Numbered from the stretch's first letter, positions 1 to 8,007 are shown. The stretch: 25,953 bases of DNA from DMER64 sp041654355 (GCA_041654355.1 JBAZDQ010000020.1:1-25953), one strand, 5' to 3'. Translations and numbers: made by a program. Notes: generated from the sequence alone by a model not told the origin.

Positions 1-1
1 T

Positions 2-931
2 GAGCTCTCTCCTGCTGAAAAAGAAGGGTTGCTGGATGCTGTGGAAAAGGATGCGGGGCTCAGGAAAGAATTCTGCAAAATGCAGAATCTCAAGGCAATT
101 ACTTCCCTTTTCCCGGCATCGGGTGATACCGAAAGATCCACAACCAGGTTGCTGCTTTGGAGAAAGAGCAACCTGCGGGTATTTTACCGTCGCTTTGCCG
201 GTTATGCCGCCGCTGTTCTTGTTGCCGGTTTTGCCTTATGGGGATTGTTGCAGCCCCTTACACGTAATGTCCCCGAAGAACCTGCTACTTATATGATGGA
301 AGTATCCACAACTTCTCACGGAAACAAAACGTTTAAACTCAGTGACGGGACCATAGTGTGTCTGAATGCCAGCTCAATATTGCGTTATCCCAATAAATTT
401 TCAGGTGAAGAACGAAGGGTTATACTTACCGGGGAGGCTTTCTTTGAAGTTGCTCCGGACGAATCTATGCCTTTTATTGTCACCACGGAACAATACGACA
501 TTCGTGTTCTGGGAACAAAATTTAACGTTTTTGCCTACAAAGACCATGAAGTAATAACATCTCTTGTGGAAGGTTCCCTGGAAGTGGTCAAACCCGCTGC
601 CGAATTTCCCACAGTGCGTATCAGGCCTTATGAAAGCATTGCATGGGGAAGTGAAGGCTGGCAACGCAGCACTTTCAGTGACCCCGATTTTATTTTATGG
701 CGGGAAGGCATTTACGCTTTTGACAACGCTCCTTTTAAGGAGATCATAGACAAATTGCAGCTTTATTATGCCACCAATATTGTAATAACAAACGATGAAC
801 TGGCCCAATACCGCTTCAGTGCCAAATTCCGGCAGGATGACGGGCTGGAAAGCATACTCAAAACCATGAAGAAGATTTATGGATTTCAAATGGATAAAAA
901 CAAGCAAACAAACACCATTTTAATTGAATAA
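2..931 (+). CDS. FecR-family anti-sigma factor, 5' end outside window
   Basis: This is an inner-membrane anti-sigma/sigma-regulator protein of the FecR family, which relays a signal from an outer-membrane TonB receptor to an ECF sigma factor. The reading frame is open from base 2, and the first visible residues (ELSPAEKEGLLDAVEKD) already resemble the FecR N-terminal cytoplasmic domain, so the true start lies to the left and the first in-frame TTG at 29 is not the start. One membrane segment is encoded at about 194-250 (FAGYAAAVLVAGFALWGLL). The periplasmic FecR domain follows, with LSDGTIVCLNASSILRYP and the motif GEAFFEV. A C-terminal DUF4974-like domain contains FDNAPFKEIIDKLQLYY. The sigma-factor gene expected upstream is not in the window. 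The next gene encodes an STN-domain protein rather than a full SusC-like receptor. Confidence 0.92.
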   Translation, partial: ELSPAEKEGLLDAVEKDAGLRKEFCKMQNLKAITSLFPASGDTERSTTRLLLWRKSNLRVFYRRFAGYAAAVLVAGFALWGLLQPLTRNVPEEPATYMMEVSTTSHGNKTFKLSDGTIVCLNASSILRYPNKFSGEERRVILTGEAFFEVAPDESMPFIVTTEQYDIRVLGTKFNVFAYKDHEVITSLVEGSLEVVKPAAEFPTVRIRPYESIAWGSEGWQRSTFSDPDFILWREGIYAFDNAPFKEIIDKLQLYYATNIVITNDELAQYRFSAKFRQDDGLESILKTMKKIYGFQMDKNKQTNTILIE

Positions 932-935
932 AAAA

Positions 936-963
936 GCCGGCAGATGCTGCAACATCCACCGGC
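936..963 (-). other. Imperfect hairpin after fecR, terminator-like only on the minus strand
   Basis: GCCGG (936-940) pairs with CCGGC (959-963) and GATG with CATC inside it, separated by a 2x2 mismatch. On the plus strand the A-run lies before the stem. On the minus strand the stem is followed by a T-run, so it has the form of an intrinsic terminator for leftward transcription, although no minus-strand gene ends here. It may simply be a 3' stabilising hairpin for fecR mRNA. Confidence 0.3.
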
Positions 964-1011
964 AGAACCGCTAACACAAACTATTGTATTAACATCTAAT
1001 TCTACAAAGTT

Positions 1012-2526
1012 ATGAAAAATTTATTTTTTTCGCTAATTCTGCTATCTGCAAGTGCATTTTCTCTTGCGGGCGCAGAACCCGATCTGTCGGTTCCTCAGGA
1101 TGCCGTCATTATAATATCGGGCAATCGAATTACACTGGGAGCGTTCATAGACCAGGTTGAAAAACAAACCGACTACCTTTTTGTATACAGCAAAGAGAAC
1201 GTGAACGTGAATGCTATCGTTCCGGTAAGGGAAGGAAAAAAGACCGTTGCTCAATTCCTGAATGAAGCTTTCGGCAACAGCAATCTGAATTACGTATTTG
1301 AGAACAAATACATAGTGCTCACTTACAAAAAGCCTGAGTATTTGAGTGTTTCGGGAACCGTGGTTGATGCCCAGACCCGAAATCCCCTGGTATTTGCTTC
1401 TGTTTATATCGTAGACAAAGGCATCAGTAACGTGACGAACGGAGAAGGTTATTTTTCCCTGAAATTTCCTGTCTCTTTTACCGAAGATTCTGTACGTATA
1501 TCCTTCCTGGGGTATCATCCCCGGACTTTTTCCCTTAAGGATCTGAAAGACCTGGACAAAGACGTGGAAATACCGCTTAGTTTTGTTCCCACCACCCTTC
1601 CCTCTATCATGGTTACACCGACCGATGCCGCCGACCTGGTTGCACTGGCCCTGGAAAAGATCCCGGCCAATTACCCCGATCATCCCATACAAATGACCGG
1701 TTTTTACCGTGAGATGATCCTTAAAGGCAACAATTACGTAACCCTTACCGAGGCCGTTCTTGACATCAACAAAAATTCTTACGATCGGCTTTACGGGATG
1801 GATCAGGTTGGCGTTTTCAAAGGCCGCGGGAGTGTGGACTGGGCACGTATAGACACAGTATTCGTTAAGTTCCGCGGAGGGATCAACTCGGCACTGGAAA
1901 TTGACGTAGCCAAATTCCCGTTCCTGGGGACAAGTATTGCCGAACTGAACCAGGTCTACGAATTTCAAATGGGAGAACCTGTCCAGGTGGACGGGAAAAT
2001 CAATCATGTGGTACATTTTAATCAAAGAGAAGGTGTGCCTGAAATTCATTTCCGCGGAAAGATCTACATTGATATGAAATCTCATGCAATCAGCCGTGTG
2101 GAATTCAATATGAACGTAGAAGACCGTGCCGATGCCACCAACATATTCATATCACGCCGGCCTATGGGATTCAGGGCAAATGTGCTATATGCCACATACC
2201 TTGTTCAGTACAAGGAAATAAATGAAAAATGGACGTTTGATTATTCACGTACAGAGCTTAAATTTGATTCCAAATGGGACCGGAAACTGTTTAAAAACAC
2301 GTATACCATTATGTCCGAGATGGCCATTACCGAACGCAGCGACCGTACCATGAAAATACCATCCGAACAACGGGTACGTTCCAGGGATATTACCCTGGAC
2401 AAGGTAACCGATTTCCAGGATGAAGGGTTCTGGGAAGATTACAATGTCATTGAGCCGGAATCCGGTATTGAACAGGTCATTGCCAGGATAACCAGGCAAC
2501 TGAAAAGAAGAGCACGCGAAGAATAA
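1012..2526 (+). CDS. Exported STN plus carboxypeptidase-like regulatory domain protein
   Basis: A 504-residue exported protein of unproven function. Residues 1-21 are a signal peptide (MKNLFFSLILLSASAFSLAG). Residues about 35-105 look like an STN domain (ITLGAFIDQVEKQTDYLFVYS, then a short beta-rich stretch ending YIVLTYKK), the signalling fold normally found at the front of TonB receptors. Residues about 112-200 are a carboxypeptidase-D-like regulatory domain (VSGTVVDAQTRNPLVFASVYI, NGEGYFSLKF, ISFLGYHP). The remaining 300 residues are beta-rich and resemble the conserved region seen in other Bacteroidota proteins with a carboxypeptidase-like domain, containing GFYREMI. No TonB plug or 22-strand barrel follows, so this is not a SusC transporter. 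It lies 80 bp after fecR on the same strand, which suggests that it is the output or the sensor partner of that sigma/anti-sigma pair. Confidence 0.85.
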   Translation: MKNLFFSLILLSASAFSLAGAEPDLSVPQDAVIIISGNRITLGAFIDQVEKQTDYLFVYSKENVNVNAIVPVREGKKTVAQFLNEAFGNSNLNYVFENKYIVLTYKKPEYLSVSGTVVDAQTRNPLVFASVYIVDKGISNVTNGEGYFSLKFPVSFTEDSVRISFLGYHPRTFSLKDLKDLDKDVEIPLSFVPTTLPSIMVTPTDAADLVALALEKIPANYPDHPIQMTGFYREMILKGNNYVTLTEAVLDINKNSYDRLYGMDQVGVFKGRGSVDWARIDTVFVKFRGGINSALEIDVAKFPFLGTSIAELNQVYEFQMGEPVQVDGKINHVVHFNQREGVPEIHFRGKIYIDMKSHAISRVEFNMNVEDRADATNIFISRRPMGFRANVLYATYLVQYKEINEKWTFDYSRTELKFDSKWDRKLFKNTYTIMSEMAITERSDRTMKIPSEQRVRSRDITLDKVTDFQDEGFWEDYNVIEPESGIEQVIARITRQLKRRAREE

Positions 2527-2541
2527 AATCTGAAAAATATG

Positions 2542-2562
2542 GGGCGGAAAAATTTTCCGCCC
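2542..2562. repeat. Perfect 10-bp inverted repeat abutting a promoter -7 element
   Basis: GGGCGGAAAA (2542-2551), one base, then TTTTCCGCCC (2553-2562). It sits 15 bp after the STN gene stop and ends directly at the TATATTTG element of the thioesterase gene. It could be a terminator for the upstream gene or, because it occupies the promoter spacer, an operator. There is no T-run after it, which weakens the terminator reading. Confidence 0.55.
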
Positions 2563-2570
2563 TATATTTG
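2563..2570 (+). promoter_or_regulatory. Promoter -7 element (TATATTTG) for the thioesterase gene
   Basis: An exact match to the Bacteroidota -7 consensus TAnnTTTG, ending 6 nt before the ATG at 2577. Transcription would begin at or within a few bases of the start codon. No convincing -33 TTTG is seen, because the spacer is occupied by the inverted repeat. Confidence 0.55.
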
Positions 2571-2576
2571 TATATT

Positions 2577-3311
2577 ATGAAAGAAGTGCGTTCCATAACC
2601 TGCTACGAAACAGATCCTGCAAAAGACCTCAAACCATTTGCTTTTATGAACATAGCCCAGGATATGGCCAACCGGGATGCGGTACGCCTGGGATTCGGTT
2701 ACGACCGGCTGCTGGAACTCAACACTATATGGGTATTGTCGCGTATGGAAGTCAGGTTTATGCGCGCTCCGGTATGGAGAGAAACCGTGACGATCGATAC
2801 CTGGCACAAAGGTGAAGACGGCATATTTTCCCTGAGAGATTTCCTGATCCGGGACGAAAACGGGACGGAAGACCTGTTAGCCGCCACCAGTTCCTGGCTG
2901 ATCATAAACCTGAAAACACGGCGTATTCAAAGGCCACAATTACTTTTTAGCGACACCACCCTTTCGCAGAAAAAAGAACGACATGCCATAGAAACTCCCT
3001 GCGGGAAAATTGAGGAGCCCGATCCCGAATTGCTTCAGCCTGCCGGACAAAAAACGGTTTCTTATTCAGATATAGATTTCAACGGACACGTCAACAACGC
3101 CAAATACATAGAATGGGCTATGGATCATCTGTATCCCGCACAAGTCGCTTCACGGAAAGTGGACCGGTTCCGGATCAACTTCAACATTGAAGCACATCTT
3201 TCCGACCATATTGAAATGATGGCAGCACAGACAGATCCGCTTACAAATTATGTGGAAGGAATGAAAGAAGGAAAAAGCATTTTCCGGGCGGAGATTTCAT
3301 TCAAGCCCTGA
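2577..3311 (+). CDS. Acyl-ACP thioesterase (plant FatA/FatB-type, PF01643)
   Basis: A cytoplasmic enzyme that hydrolyses acyl-acyl carrier protein to free fatty acid. The 244-residue protein is the usual length for Bacteroidales members. It has the two hot-dog halves typical of the family: an N-terminal half with MNIAQDMANRDAVRLGFGYD (residues 24-43), and a C-terminal half with DFNGHVNNAKYIEW (167-180), whose Asn and His belong to the catalytic site in plant enzymes. I chose ATG 2577 rather than the in-frame TTG at 2568, because the TTG lies inside the -7 promoter element and family members start with MK-type ends just before the first strand. It is convergent with the acyl-CoA ligase gene, 14 bp apart. 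The pair could release and then reactivate fatty acids, but they are not co-transcribed. Confidence 0.92.
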   Translation: MKEVRSITCYETDPAKDLKPFAFMNIAQDMANRDAVRLGFGYDRLLELNTIWVLSRMEVRFMRAPVWRETVTIDTWHKGEDGIFSLRDFLIRDENGTEDLLAATSSWLIINLKTRRIQRPQLLFSDTTLSQKKERHAIETPCGKIEEPDPELLQPAGQKTVSYSDIDFNGHVNNAKYIEWAMDHLYPAQVASRKVDRFRINFNIEAHLSDHIEMMAAQTDPLTNYVEGMKEGKSIFRAEISFKP

Positions 3312-3325
3312 TTTCAGGACACGGC

Positions 3326-4933
3326 TCACTTATTCTTTCTTTTGAGAATATCCGTATAGAGGTATCTTTTTATCTTGAGTGTAGGTGTTTTTTCAAACCC
3401 GTTTTCCTGTTCATGGATGACTGTTATGCGCGACATCTTCCCCACTTTGCTGTTGACATAATTCAAAATGTCGTTATATACTTCTGATATCTGTTCTCGC
3501 AGATCTTCTTTCAGGTCCTGCAGGTAAACCAGGGCTACCAATTTCCCTTCTTTCTGCAAAACAAGGGATTCAGTTACCAGTTCATGCTGATTCAGGATGT
3601 TTTCTATGTCTTCTGGATATATATTTTCCCCCGTGGATCCGACGATCATATTACTCAACCTTCCTTTTATGAAAATACGACCCGATTTATCTATTTTTCC
3701 GAGGTCTCGTGTTCGGAACCAGCCGTCTTCTGTGAAAGCCTCTTTATCGGCCTCCGGATTCAGGTAGTAACCATCCATGATACAGGGTGTTTTCACTTGT
3801 AATTCACCAACACCTGTTTTGGGATCTTTATCCTGCAGGCGGATCTCTATGCCTTTCATCACCCTGCCGGTTGATTGAAGGGATGTGTCCGGATGAACTG
3901 CTCCGGCTATAAGCGGAGCTGTCTCTGTCAGCCCGTAACCTATGGAATAAGGAAAACGGGCATCACGCAAAAATTTTTCAGTGGCCCGGTTCAGCTTTGA
4001 GCCACCTATGCCAAAGAACCTCATCCTGCCTCCAAAGGTATGGTACAGGCGTTTGCCGGCAATACGATGCAACATACGCCTTATAAAACGCACCTTATAT
4101 AGGATTTTCATGATCTTATTGCCTGTAAAACGGGCAAATATCTGCCTGGTGTAGATCTTTTCCATGATCAATGGAACGGTAAGCATGAAAGTAGGTTTTA
4201 CACTTTTCAGTGCCGGCAGCATACTGGTAGGTGTAGGAGGCACCCCCAAATACACAACGGAAGCTCCCTGCATAAACGGATACAACATACCCAAAGAACA
4301 TTCGTAGGTATGTGACAACGGCAATATGGAAAGAAAGACATCTTCCGGAAATACTTCTATAAGTGTTTTTACCATATGCAATTGATTGCACAAGGCTTTG
4401 TGACTCAACATAACACCCTTGGGAGAGGAGGTGGTTCCCGATGTATATATGATAGCAGCCAGATCCTCCGGTTCCGGTATGGATCTTTCCGCCGGAACTG
4501 CTTCACTGTGCATTTTCTTCCCGCCAATAACAGTCAGGCTGACCGTTCTTATGATCAGCTCCATCTTTTCCCTGATCCGGTGAGGAATCTTGGCATATAG
4601 TTTATCGGAAACACACAATGCCTTTGAGCCGGAATGTTCCAGTATGGAAGCAATGGCCTCTCCTGAAAAATCAGGTAAAATGGGTACAATTACCATTCCC
4701 AGAGTTACTGCAGCAAAATAGCATACATTCCAATTGGGCATACTGGTGCTCAGTAAAGCAACCTTGTCTCCTTTTTGAAGCCCGGCTGCGAGTAAAAAGG
4801 TCTGAACACTTTCCACTCTTTGGGCAAAATTTCCATAAGTTACCGTTTCCCCTTCGTATAAAGAAAAAGCAGCCCTATCAGAATATGTATCAATACTGTT
4901 GGAATATACGTGAAATAAAGTAGGATAAATCAT
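3326..4933 (-). CDS. AMP-dependent long-chain fatty acid/acyl-CoA ligase
   Basis: A 535-residue member of the adenylate-forming (ANL) superfamily, which activates a carboxylic acid with ATP and transfers it to CoA or another thiol. The phosphate-binding motif YTSGTTSSPKG is at residues 163-173, followed by GVMLSHKAL. The adenine-binding YGLTETAP, the hinge region DLGKIDKSGRIFIKGR, and a C-terminal FEKTPTLKIKRYLY carrying the catalytic lysine are all present, so the enzyme looks intact. The overall form resembles bacterial FadD/long-chain acyl-CoA synthetases of Bacteroidota. The substrate cannot be read from sequence; long-chain fatty acid is the likeliest given the thioesterase opposite. It is transcribed alone, from a region shared with the plug-domain gene. 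Confidence 0.88.
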   Translation of the reverse strand: MIYPTLFHVYSNSIDTYSDRAAFSLYEGETVTYGNFAQRVESVQTFLLAAGLQKGDKVALLSTSMPNWNVCYFAAVTLGMVIVPILPDFSGEAIASILEHSGSKALCVSDKLYAKIPHRIREKMELIIRTVSLTVIGGKKMHSEAVPAERSIPEPEDLAAIIYTSGTTSSPKGVMLSHKALCNQLHMVKTLIEVFPEDVFLSILPLSHTYECSLGMLYPFMQGASVVYLGVPPTPTSMLPALKSVKPTFMLTVPLIMEKIYTRQIFARFTGNKIMKILYKVRFIRRMLHRIAGKRLYHTFGGRMRFFGIGGSKLNRATEKFLRDARFPYSIGYGLTETAPLIAGAVHPDTSLQSTGRVMKGIEIRLQDKDPKTGVGELQVKTPCIMDGYYLNPEADKEAFTEDGWFRTRDLGKIDKSGRIFIKGRLSNMIVGSTGENIYPEDIENILNQHELVTESLVLQKEGKLVALVYLQDLKEDLREQISEVYNDILNYVNSKVGKMSRITVIHEQENGFEKTPTLKIKRYLYTDILKRKNK

Positions 4934-4977
4934 TGTTTCTTATATAATTTAGTATATACGCACAATAATAATGCCGT

Positions 4978-4985
4978 CAAAGGTA
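4978..4985 (-). promoter_or_regulatory. Candidate -7 element (TACCTTTG) for the acyl-CoA ligase
   Basis: CAAAGGTA on the plus strand reads TACCTTTG on the minus strand, matching TAnnTTTG. It lies 44 nt before the ligase ATG. TTG triplets lie upstream at plus positions 4998-5003, but their spacing is somewhat shorter than the usual 19-21 bp. The 147-bp intergenic region 4934-5080 holds this and the opposite-facing promoter. Confidence 0.4.
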
Positions 4986-5067
4986 TATATTTTTAACCAA
5001 CAAGACTGTAAAGATACATTTTCCTCTTTATTTATTCTTAAAACCGTTTGAGTTCAACAGAAATCGT

Positions 5068-5075
5068 TATATTTG
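5068..5075 (+). promoter_or_regulatory. Promoter -7 element (TATATTTG) for the plug-domain gene
   Basis: An exact TAnnTTTG match ending 5 nt before ATG 5081. A TTTG at 5047-5050 gives a 17-bp spacer, slightly short of the usual value. It predicts a leaderless or nearly leaderless transcript. Confidence 0.5.
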
Positions 5076-5080
5076 AAATT

Positions 5081-5797
5081 ATGAAAAAATATATGATATT
5101 CATCGCTTTAGCCTTTATGATGCCCCTGTTGCCGGCCGGAGCACAGGACAATGAAATACAGCAGGATACCCTTCGTAATTTCAGCGTTAAGATCATAGAC
5201 AGGAAAGGCAAGCCCATGCCGAACCTGGTCGTTTCCACCGTTCAGCAGGATCAGTCTTTCATGACAGACAAGAAAGGGTTGGTATTGCTGGAAGGTATAT
5301 GTGACAAAGATTCACTTGTGGTATTCCTTCCCAATATAGGAAAAACACATATACCCTGTGAAGGATTGGACTCCATTCTGATCACTGTAAGATCTAAAAA
5401 ACGTTTTAGTATCGCGGACCGTAAAGAATTGGCCACCAGGAGAACAACGCCGACCAATTCCATAGAGAACGTGCCGGAATTACTCAAGACAAGACCTGCC
5501 AGAGATCTTGCCGAACTGTTGATGGGACAAATACCGGGTTTGCGCATTACAAGCGGCCCCACCGGGGTGACAGCCAACATAAGGGGAATCAACACAATAA
5601 CCGGTAATACGGAACCGCTGATTGTTGTCGACGGTATGACCTATGATACATTCGCAGTGGTTAACAGCTTTTTGGATGTACACAGTATTCAGTCCATCCA
5701 GGTTCAAAAGGACGGTGGTATGTACGGAATGCGCGGTGCAAACGGGGTGATCATAATCACCACAAAAGGATCTTCTGCCAATCCGCTGTCTTATTGA
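5081..5797 (+). CDS. Exported plug-only TonB-receptor-like protein (no barrel)
   Basis: A 238-residue protein with a signal peptide (residues 1-22, ending PAGAQ). Residues about 33-105 form a small beta-sandwich-like region similar in placement to the carboxypeptidase-like extension of SusC-type receptors. Residues about 135-230 are a TonB-receptor plug domain: ARDLAELLMGQIPGLRI, IRGINTITGNTEPLIVVDGM, and IQSIQVQKDGGMYGMRGANGVIIITTKG. In SusC-like receptors the ITTKG strand leads into the long barrel. Here a stop codon follows eight residues later (SSANPLSY), with no barrel sequence downstream in any frame, because a minus-strand peptidase gene begins its 3' end there. The clean ending suggests a genuine stand-alone plug rather than a recent truncation. 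The function is unknown. ATG 5081 was chosen over TTG 5048 for the signal peptide. Confidence 0.85.
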   Translation: MKKYMIFIALAFMMPLLPAGAQDNEIQQDTLRNFSVKIIDRKGKPMPNLVVSTVQQDQSFMTDKKGLVLLEGICDKDSLVVFLPNIGKTHIPCEGLDSILITVRSKKRFSIADRKELATRRTTPTNSIENVPELLKTRPARDLAELLMGQIPGLRITSGPTGVTANIRGINTITGNTEPLIVVDGMTYDTFAVVNSFLDVHSIQSIQVQKDGGMYGMRGANGVIIITTKGSSANPLSY

Positions 5798-7047
5798 CAG
5801 ACAAGGCTTCTGTGACCTTCAGCTCCTACGGCACAGACTCCGAAAAAATAATTATCCTTGCTGTACGGAATTTTGGCATGGTTTTCCGTAACAAAAATCT
5901 CTTTTTCCCAGGCCGGCTCATGTGTTTGACGCAACAACACATAGTATCCTGAAATGGAAGTACTGTCAGGGGAATGATCCCAGGTAAGTTCAGTATAATT
6001 GCTCAGATCCCGGGTGTTTATTCTCACGTTGGATGGCGCATATGGTGCCTTTGCCAGGTTGATGACAGCAGCCAGATTCACCGCCGTATTCTTTCTTATG
6101 AATTCAAGATCTACTCCTGAAGGCAAATCTCCGTAAGAGATACCGTTTTCCGTACGCACTAACTGATGGGTTCTGTCATAATTCTCATAATATTCAGAGA
6201 TCCTGACAGCCGGATAACCTGCCCTCAGAAAAGGTGTATGGTCCCCGCCCCTGCCAAAACGGTCGTTCCTGAAGATCATCTTTACGGTAATATTGTCTAC
6301 ATACTTAGCTGCTGTTTCCATAATGTACCTGGCCAGGTGACGCGAAGGTCCTTCTTCAGAAAAAACTCTTGTCAGGGTGTTGTCTTTTTGTCCGGTATCA
6401 CTGGCCTTAGTGTTTCCAATCATGTCATAGTTGATGACTCCCCGGATGTTCCATCCTTCGGCCCTGGCTATTTTGGCCATGGCTACCGCGCCCAACAGAC
6501 CGTGTTCTTCCCCGGAAAGAAATAAAAACCGTACAGTTGCCGGCAGGGGTTCTTGTCCGGACAATATCCGTATACTTTCCATCAGACAGGCGATCCCGCT
6601 TCCGTTATCGTTTGCCCCCGGAGCAAAAGAAGTTGAATCATTGTTATCATTGACGCGACTGTCGTAATGCGCTAACAAAACTATCTCCCGGGATCCGGTT
6701 CCCCGTAGTACAGCCATCACATTATTCAACCGGACCTCTCTTTCCAGCCTGGTCCCGGCACCTCCTACAGTATAAGGGACCTTTTCCACGGTAAGCCTTC
6801 CCTTTGAGTCAGGAATATATGACGAAGCTTTCCGGCAGAGCCATTCACAGGCAGCCCCAATGCCAATATCCGGATCATGACGGGTACTCAGATTGTGCCG
6901 TGTTTCAAACCCCACCAGTTTCAATATATAAGACTCAATACTATCAGCGGAAATACAGGAAATACTTTTAGTAATAACAGGGTCACTCTGTGCAGCGGCT
7001 GGCAGGAAGAAGCCGGCCAAAAACAAAATAATTACAAATCTTCTCAT
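5791..7047 (-). CDS. Exported M28-family zinc aminopeptidase with C-terminal Ig/FN3-like domain
   Basis: A 418-residue secreted co-catalytic zinc peptidase of family M28. The signal peptide is residues 1-20 (MRRFVIILFLAGFFLPAAAQ). Expected metal ligands and catalytic residues are visible: His127 in LLAHYDS, Asp147 in GANDNGSG, the Glu pair 180-181 in SGEEHGL, Asp208 in INYDMIG and His294 in DRTHQLV. Residues about 338-418 (APSNVRI, ELTWDHSPDSTSISGYYVLLR) look like a fibronectin-III domain. The start is ATG 7047. Longer in-frame extension to 7344 is rejected because it would cross the divergent DUF1295 gene and lose the signal peptide. Its 3' end overlaps the plug gene's 3' end by 7 bp. It likely trims peptides in the periplasm or outside the cell; no lipobox is seen. 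Confidence 0.92.
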   Translation of the reverse strand: MRRFVIILFLAGFFLPAAAQSDPVITKSISCISADSIESYILKLVGFETRHNLSTRHDPDIGIGAACEWLCRKASSYIPDSKGRLTVEKVPYTVGGAGTRLEREVRLNNVMAVLRGTGSREIVLLAHYDSRVNDNNDSTSFAPGANDNGSGIACLMESIRILSGQEPLPATVRFLFLSGEEHGLLGAVAMAKIARAEGWNIRGVINYDMIGNTKASDTGQKDNTLTRVFSEEGPSRHLARYIMETAAKYVDNITVKMIFRNDRFGRGGDHTPFLRAGYPAVRISEYYENYDRTHQLVRTENGISYGDLPSGVDLEFIRKNTAVNLAAVINLAKAPYAPSNVRINTRDLSNYTELTWDHSPDSTSISGYYVLLRQTHEPAWEKEIFVTENHAKIPYSKDNYFFGVCAVGAEGHRSLVCQ

Positions 7048-7052
7048 GATTT

Positions 7053-7060
7053 CAAATATA
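7053..7060 (-). promoter_or_regulatory. Promoter -7 element (TATATTTG) for the M28 peptidase
   Basis: CAAATATA on the plus strand is TATATTTG on the minus strand and ends 5 nt before ATG 7047. It lies within the 42-bp gap separating this gene from the divergent DUF1295 gene, 16 bp from that gene's own -7 element. Confidence 0.5.
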
Positions 7061-7076
7061 TAAAAATAAAACTTTG

Positions 7077-7084
7077 TATTTTTG
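7077..7084 (+). promoter_or_regulatory. Promoter -7 element (TATTTTTG) for the DUF1295 gene
   Basis: Matches TAnnTTTG and ends 5 nt before ATG 7090. Its -33 region would overlap the -7 element of the divergent M28 promoter, so the two promoters probably compete for polymerase. Confidence 0.48.
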
Positions 7085-7089
7085 AAACC

Positions 7090-8007
7090 ATGGAAAAAAC
7101 AAGATCCCGTTCGTTTCTGATCATTTTGCTTACATACGTACTGGCAGTGATTACAGGAATTTTCGTTTATAAACTGACAGGTTCTCTTTGGGAAATCAAA
7201 GGGATCATCCCCAAAATTTTTATCGCAGATACTGTAGCCACAATACTTGTGTGGCTGGCAGGTGTTTATTACAAAAATTCTTCCGTTTACGACCCGTATT
7301 GGAGTGTTGCACCCCCGGTGATTATGATCCTGCTTGCATTTCATTTGAACATCTTAGCCCCGGGAAGCATACCTGCATCTCTTGTGCTGCTGCTGTCTGC
7401 TGTCTGCTTTTGGAGTATTCGCCTGACCGCAAACTGGGCTTATACCTTCCGGGACCTGGGTGTACAGGACTGGCGGTATACCAAGTTCAGGAATGATTTT
7501 CCGGGGATATGGCAATTGATCAATTTCTTTGGCATACATTACATGCCCACGCTTATCGTCTTCTTTGCCTTGTTGCCTGCCCTGGTTGTCATGGAGAATT
7601 TGCACACTTCTCCGGACAGTGTGGGACCTGTCAACGTGTTGACTTTCGCAGGATTTGCAATAAGTACGGGTGCAGTCTTGCTGCAACTGTTTGCCGACAG
7701 GCAATTGCACAAGTTTCGAAGGTTCAACTCCGGCAGGGTTTGTGAGACGGGATTGTGGAAATACGCACGGCATCCCAATTATTCGGGTGAAATACTCATG
7801 TGGTGGGGCGTTTATATAATGAGCATATCCGTTTTGCCTTTTCATTATTGGTGGACAGGTCTGGGAGCAACGCTCAATACGCTCATGTTCCTGTTTATCA
7901 GTATACCGCTAATGGAACACCGGCAAATGTCAAACAAACCGGAATATGCTTCTTACAAGGACCGGGTAAGCGCCTTGACCTTTATCAGAAAAAGTACGAA
8001 AACGTAA
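7090..8007 (+). CDS. DUF1295-family multi-pass membrane protein (steroid-reductase/ICMT-like)
   Basis: A 305-residue integral membrane protein of the DUF1295 family, related in fold to steroid 5-alpha-reductases and isoprenylcysteine methyltransferases. About seven hydrophobic segments are visible, for example residues 10-27, 44-60, 74-90 and 184-202. Family motifs include VYDPYWS (67-72), RLTANW (111-116), the cofactor-site-like RHPNYSGE (227-234) and EHRQMSNKPEYASYKDRV near the end. The substrate is unknown for bacterial members, and the family tie predicts reduction or methylation of a lipid. The start is ATG 7090, right after a -7 element; upstream in-frame extension to 6877 runs antisense through the M28 gene. 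Its 3' end overlaps the following minus-strand gene by 23 bp. Confidence 0.85.
   Translation: MEKTRSRSFLIILLTYVLAVITGIFVYKLTGSLWEIKGIIPKIFIADTVATILVWLAGVYYKNSSVYDPYWSVAPPVIMILLAFHLNILAPGSIPASLVLLLSAVCFWSIRLTANWAYTFRDLGVQDWRYTKFRNDFPGIWQLINFFGIHYMPTLIVFFALLPALVVMENLHTSPDSVGPVNVLTFAGFAISTGAVLLQLFADRQLHKFRRFNSGRVCETGLWKYARHPNYSGEILMWWGVYIMSISVLPFHYWWTGLGATLNTLMFLFISIPLMEHRQMSNKPEYASYKDRVSALTFIRKSTKT

Noticed and set aside
1042..2085. A 347-codon open frame on the minus strand inside the STN gene
   Set aside because: It is fully antisense to a gene with a signal peptide and recognisable domains, its translation shows no family motif, and it has no promoter-like element.
6877..7089. An N-terminal extension of the DUF1295 protein
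   Set aside because: It runs antisense through the signal peptide of the M28 gene; the ATG at 7090 has its own -7 element.
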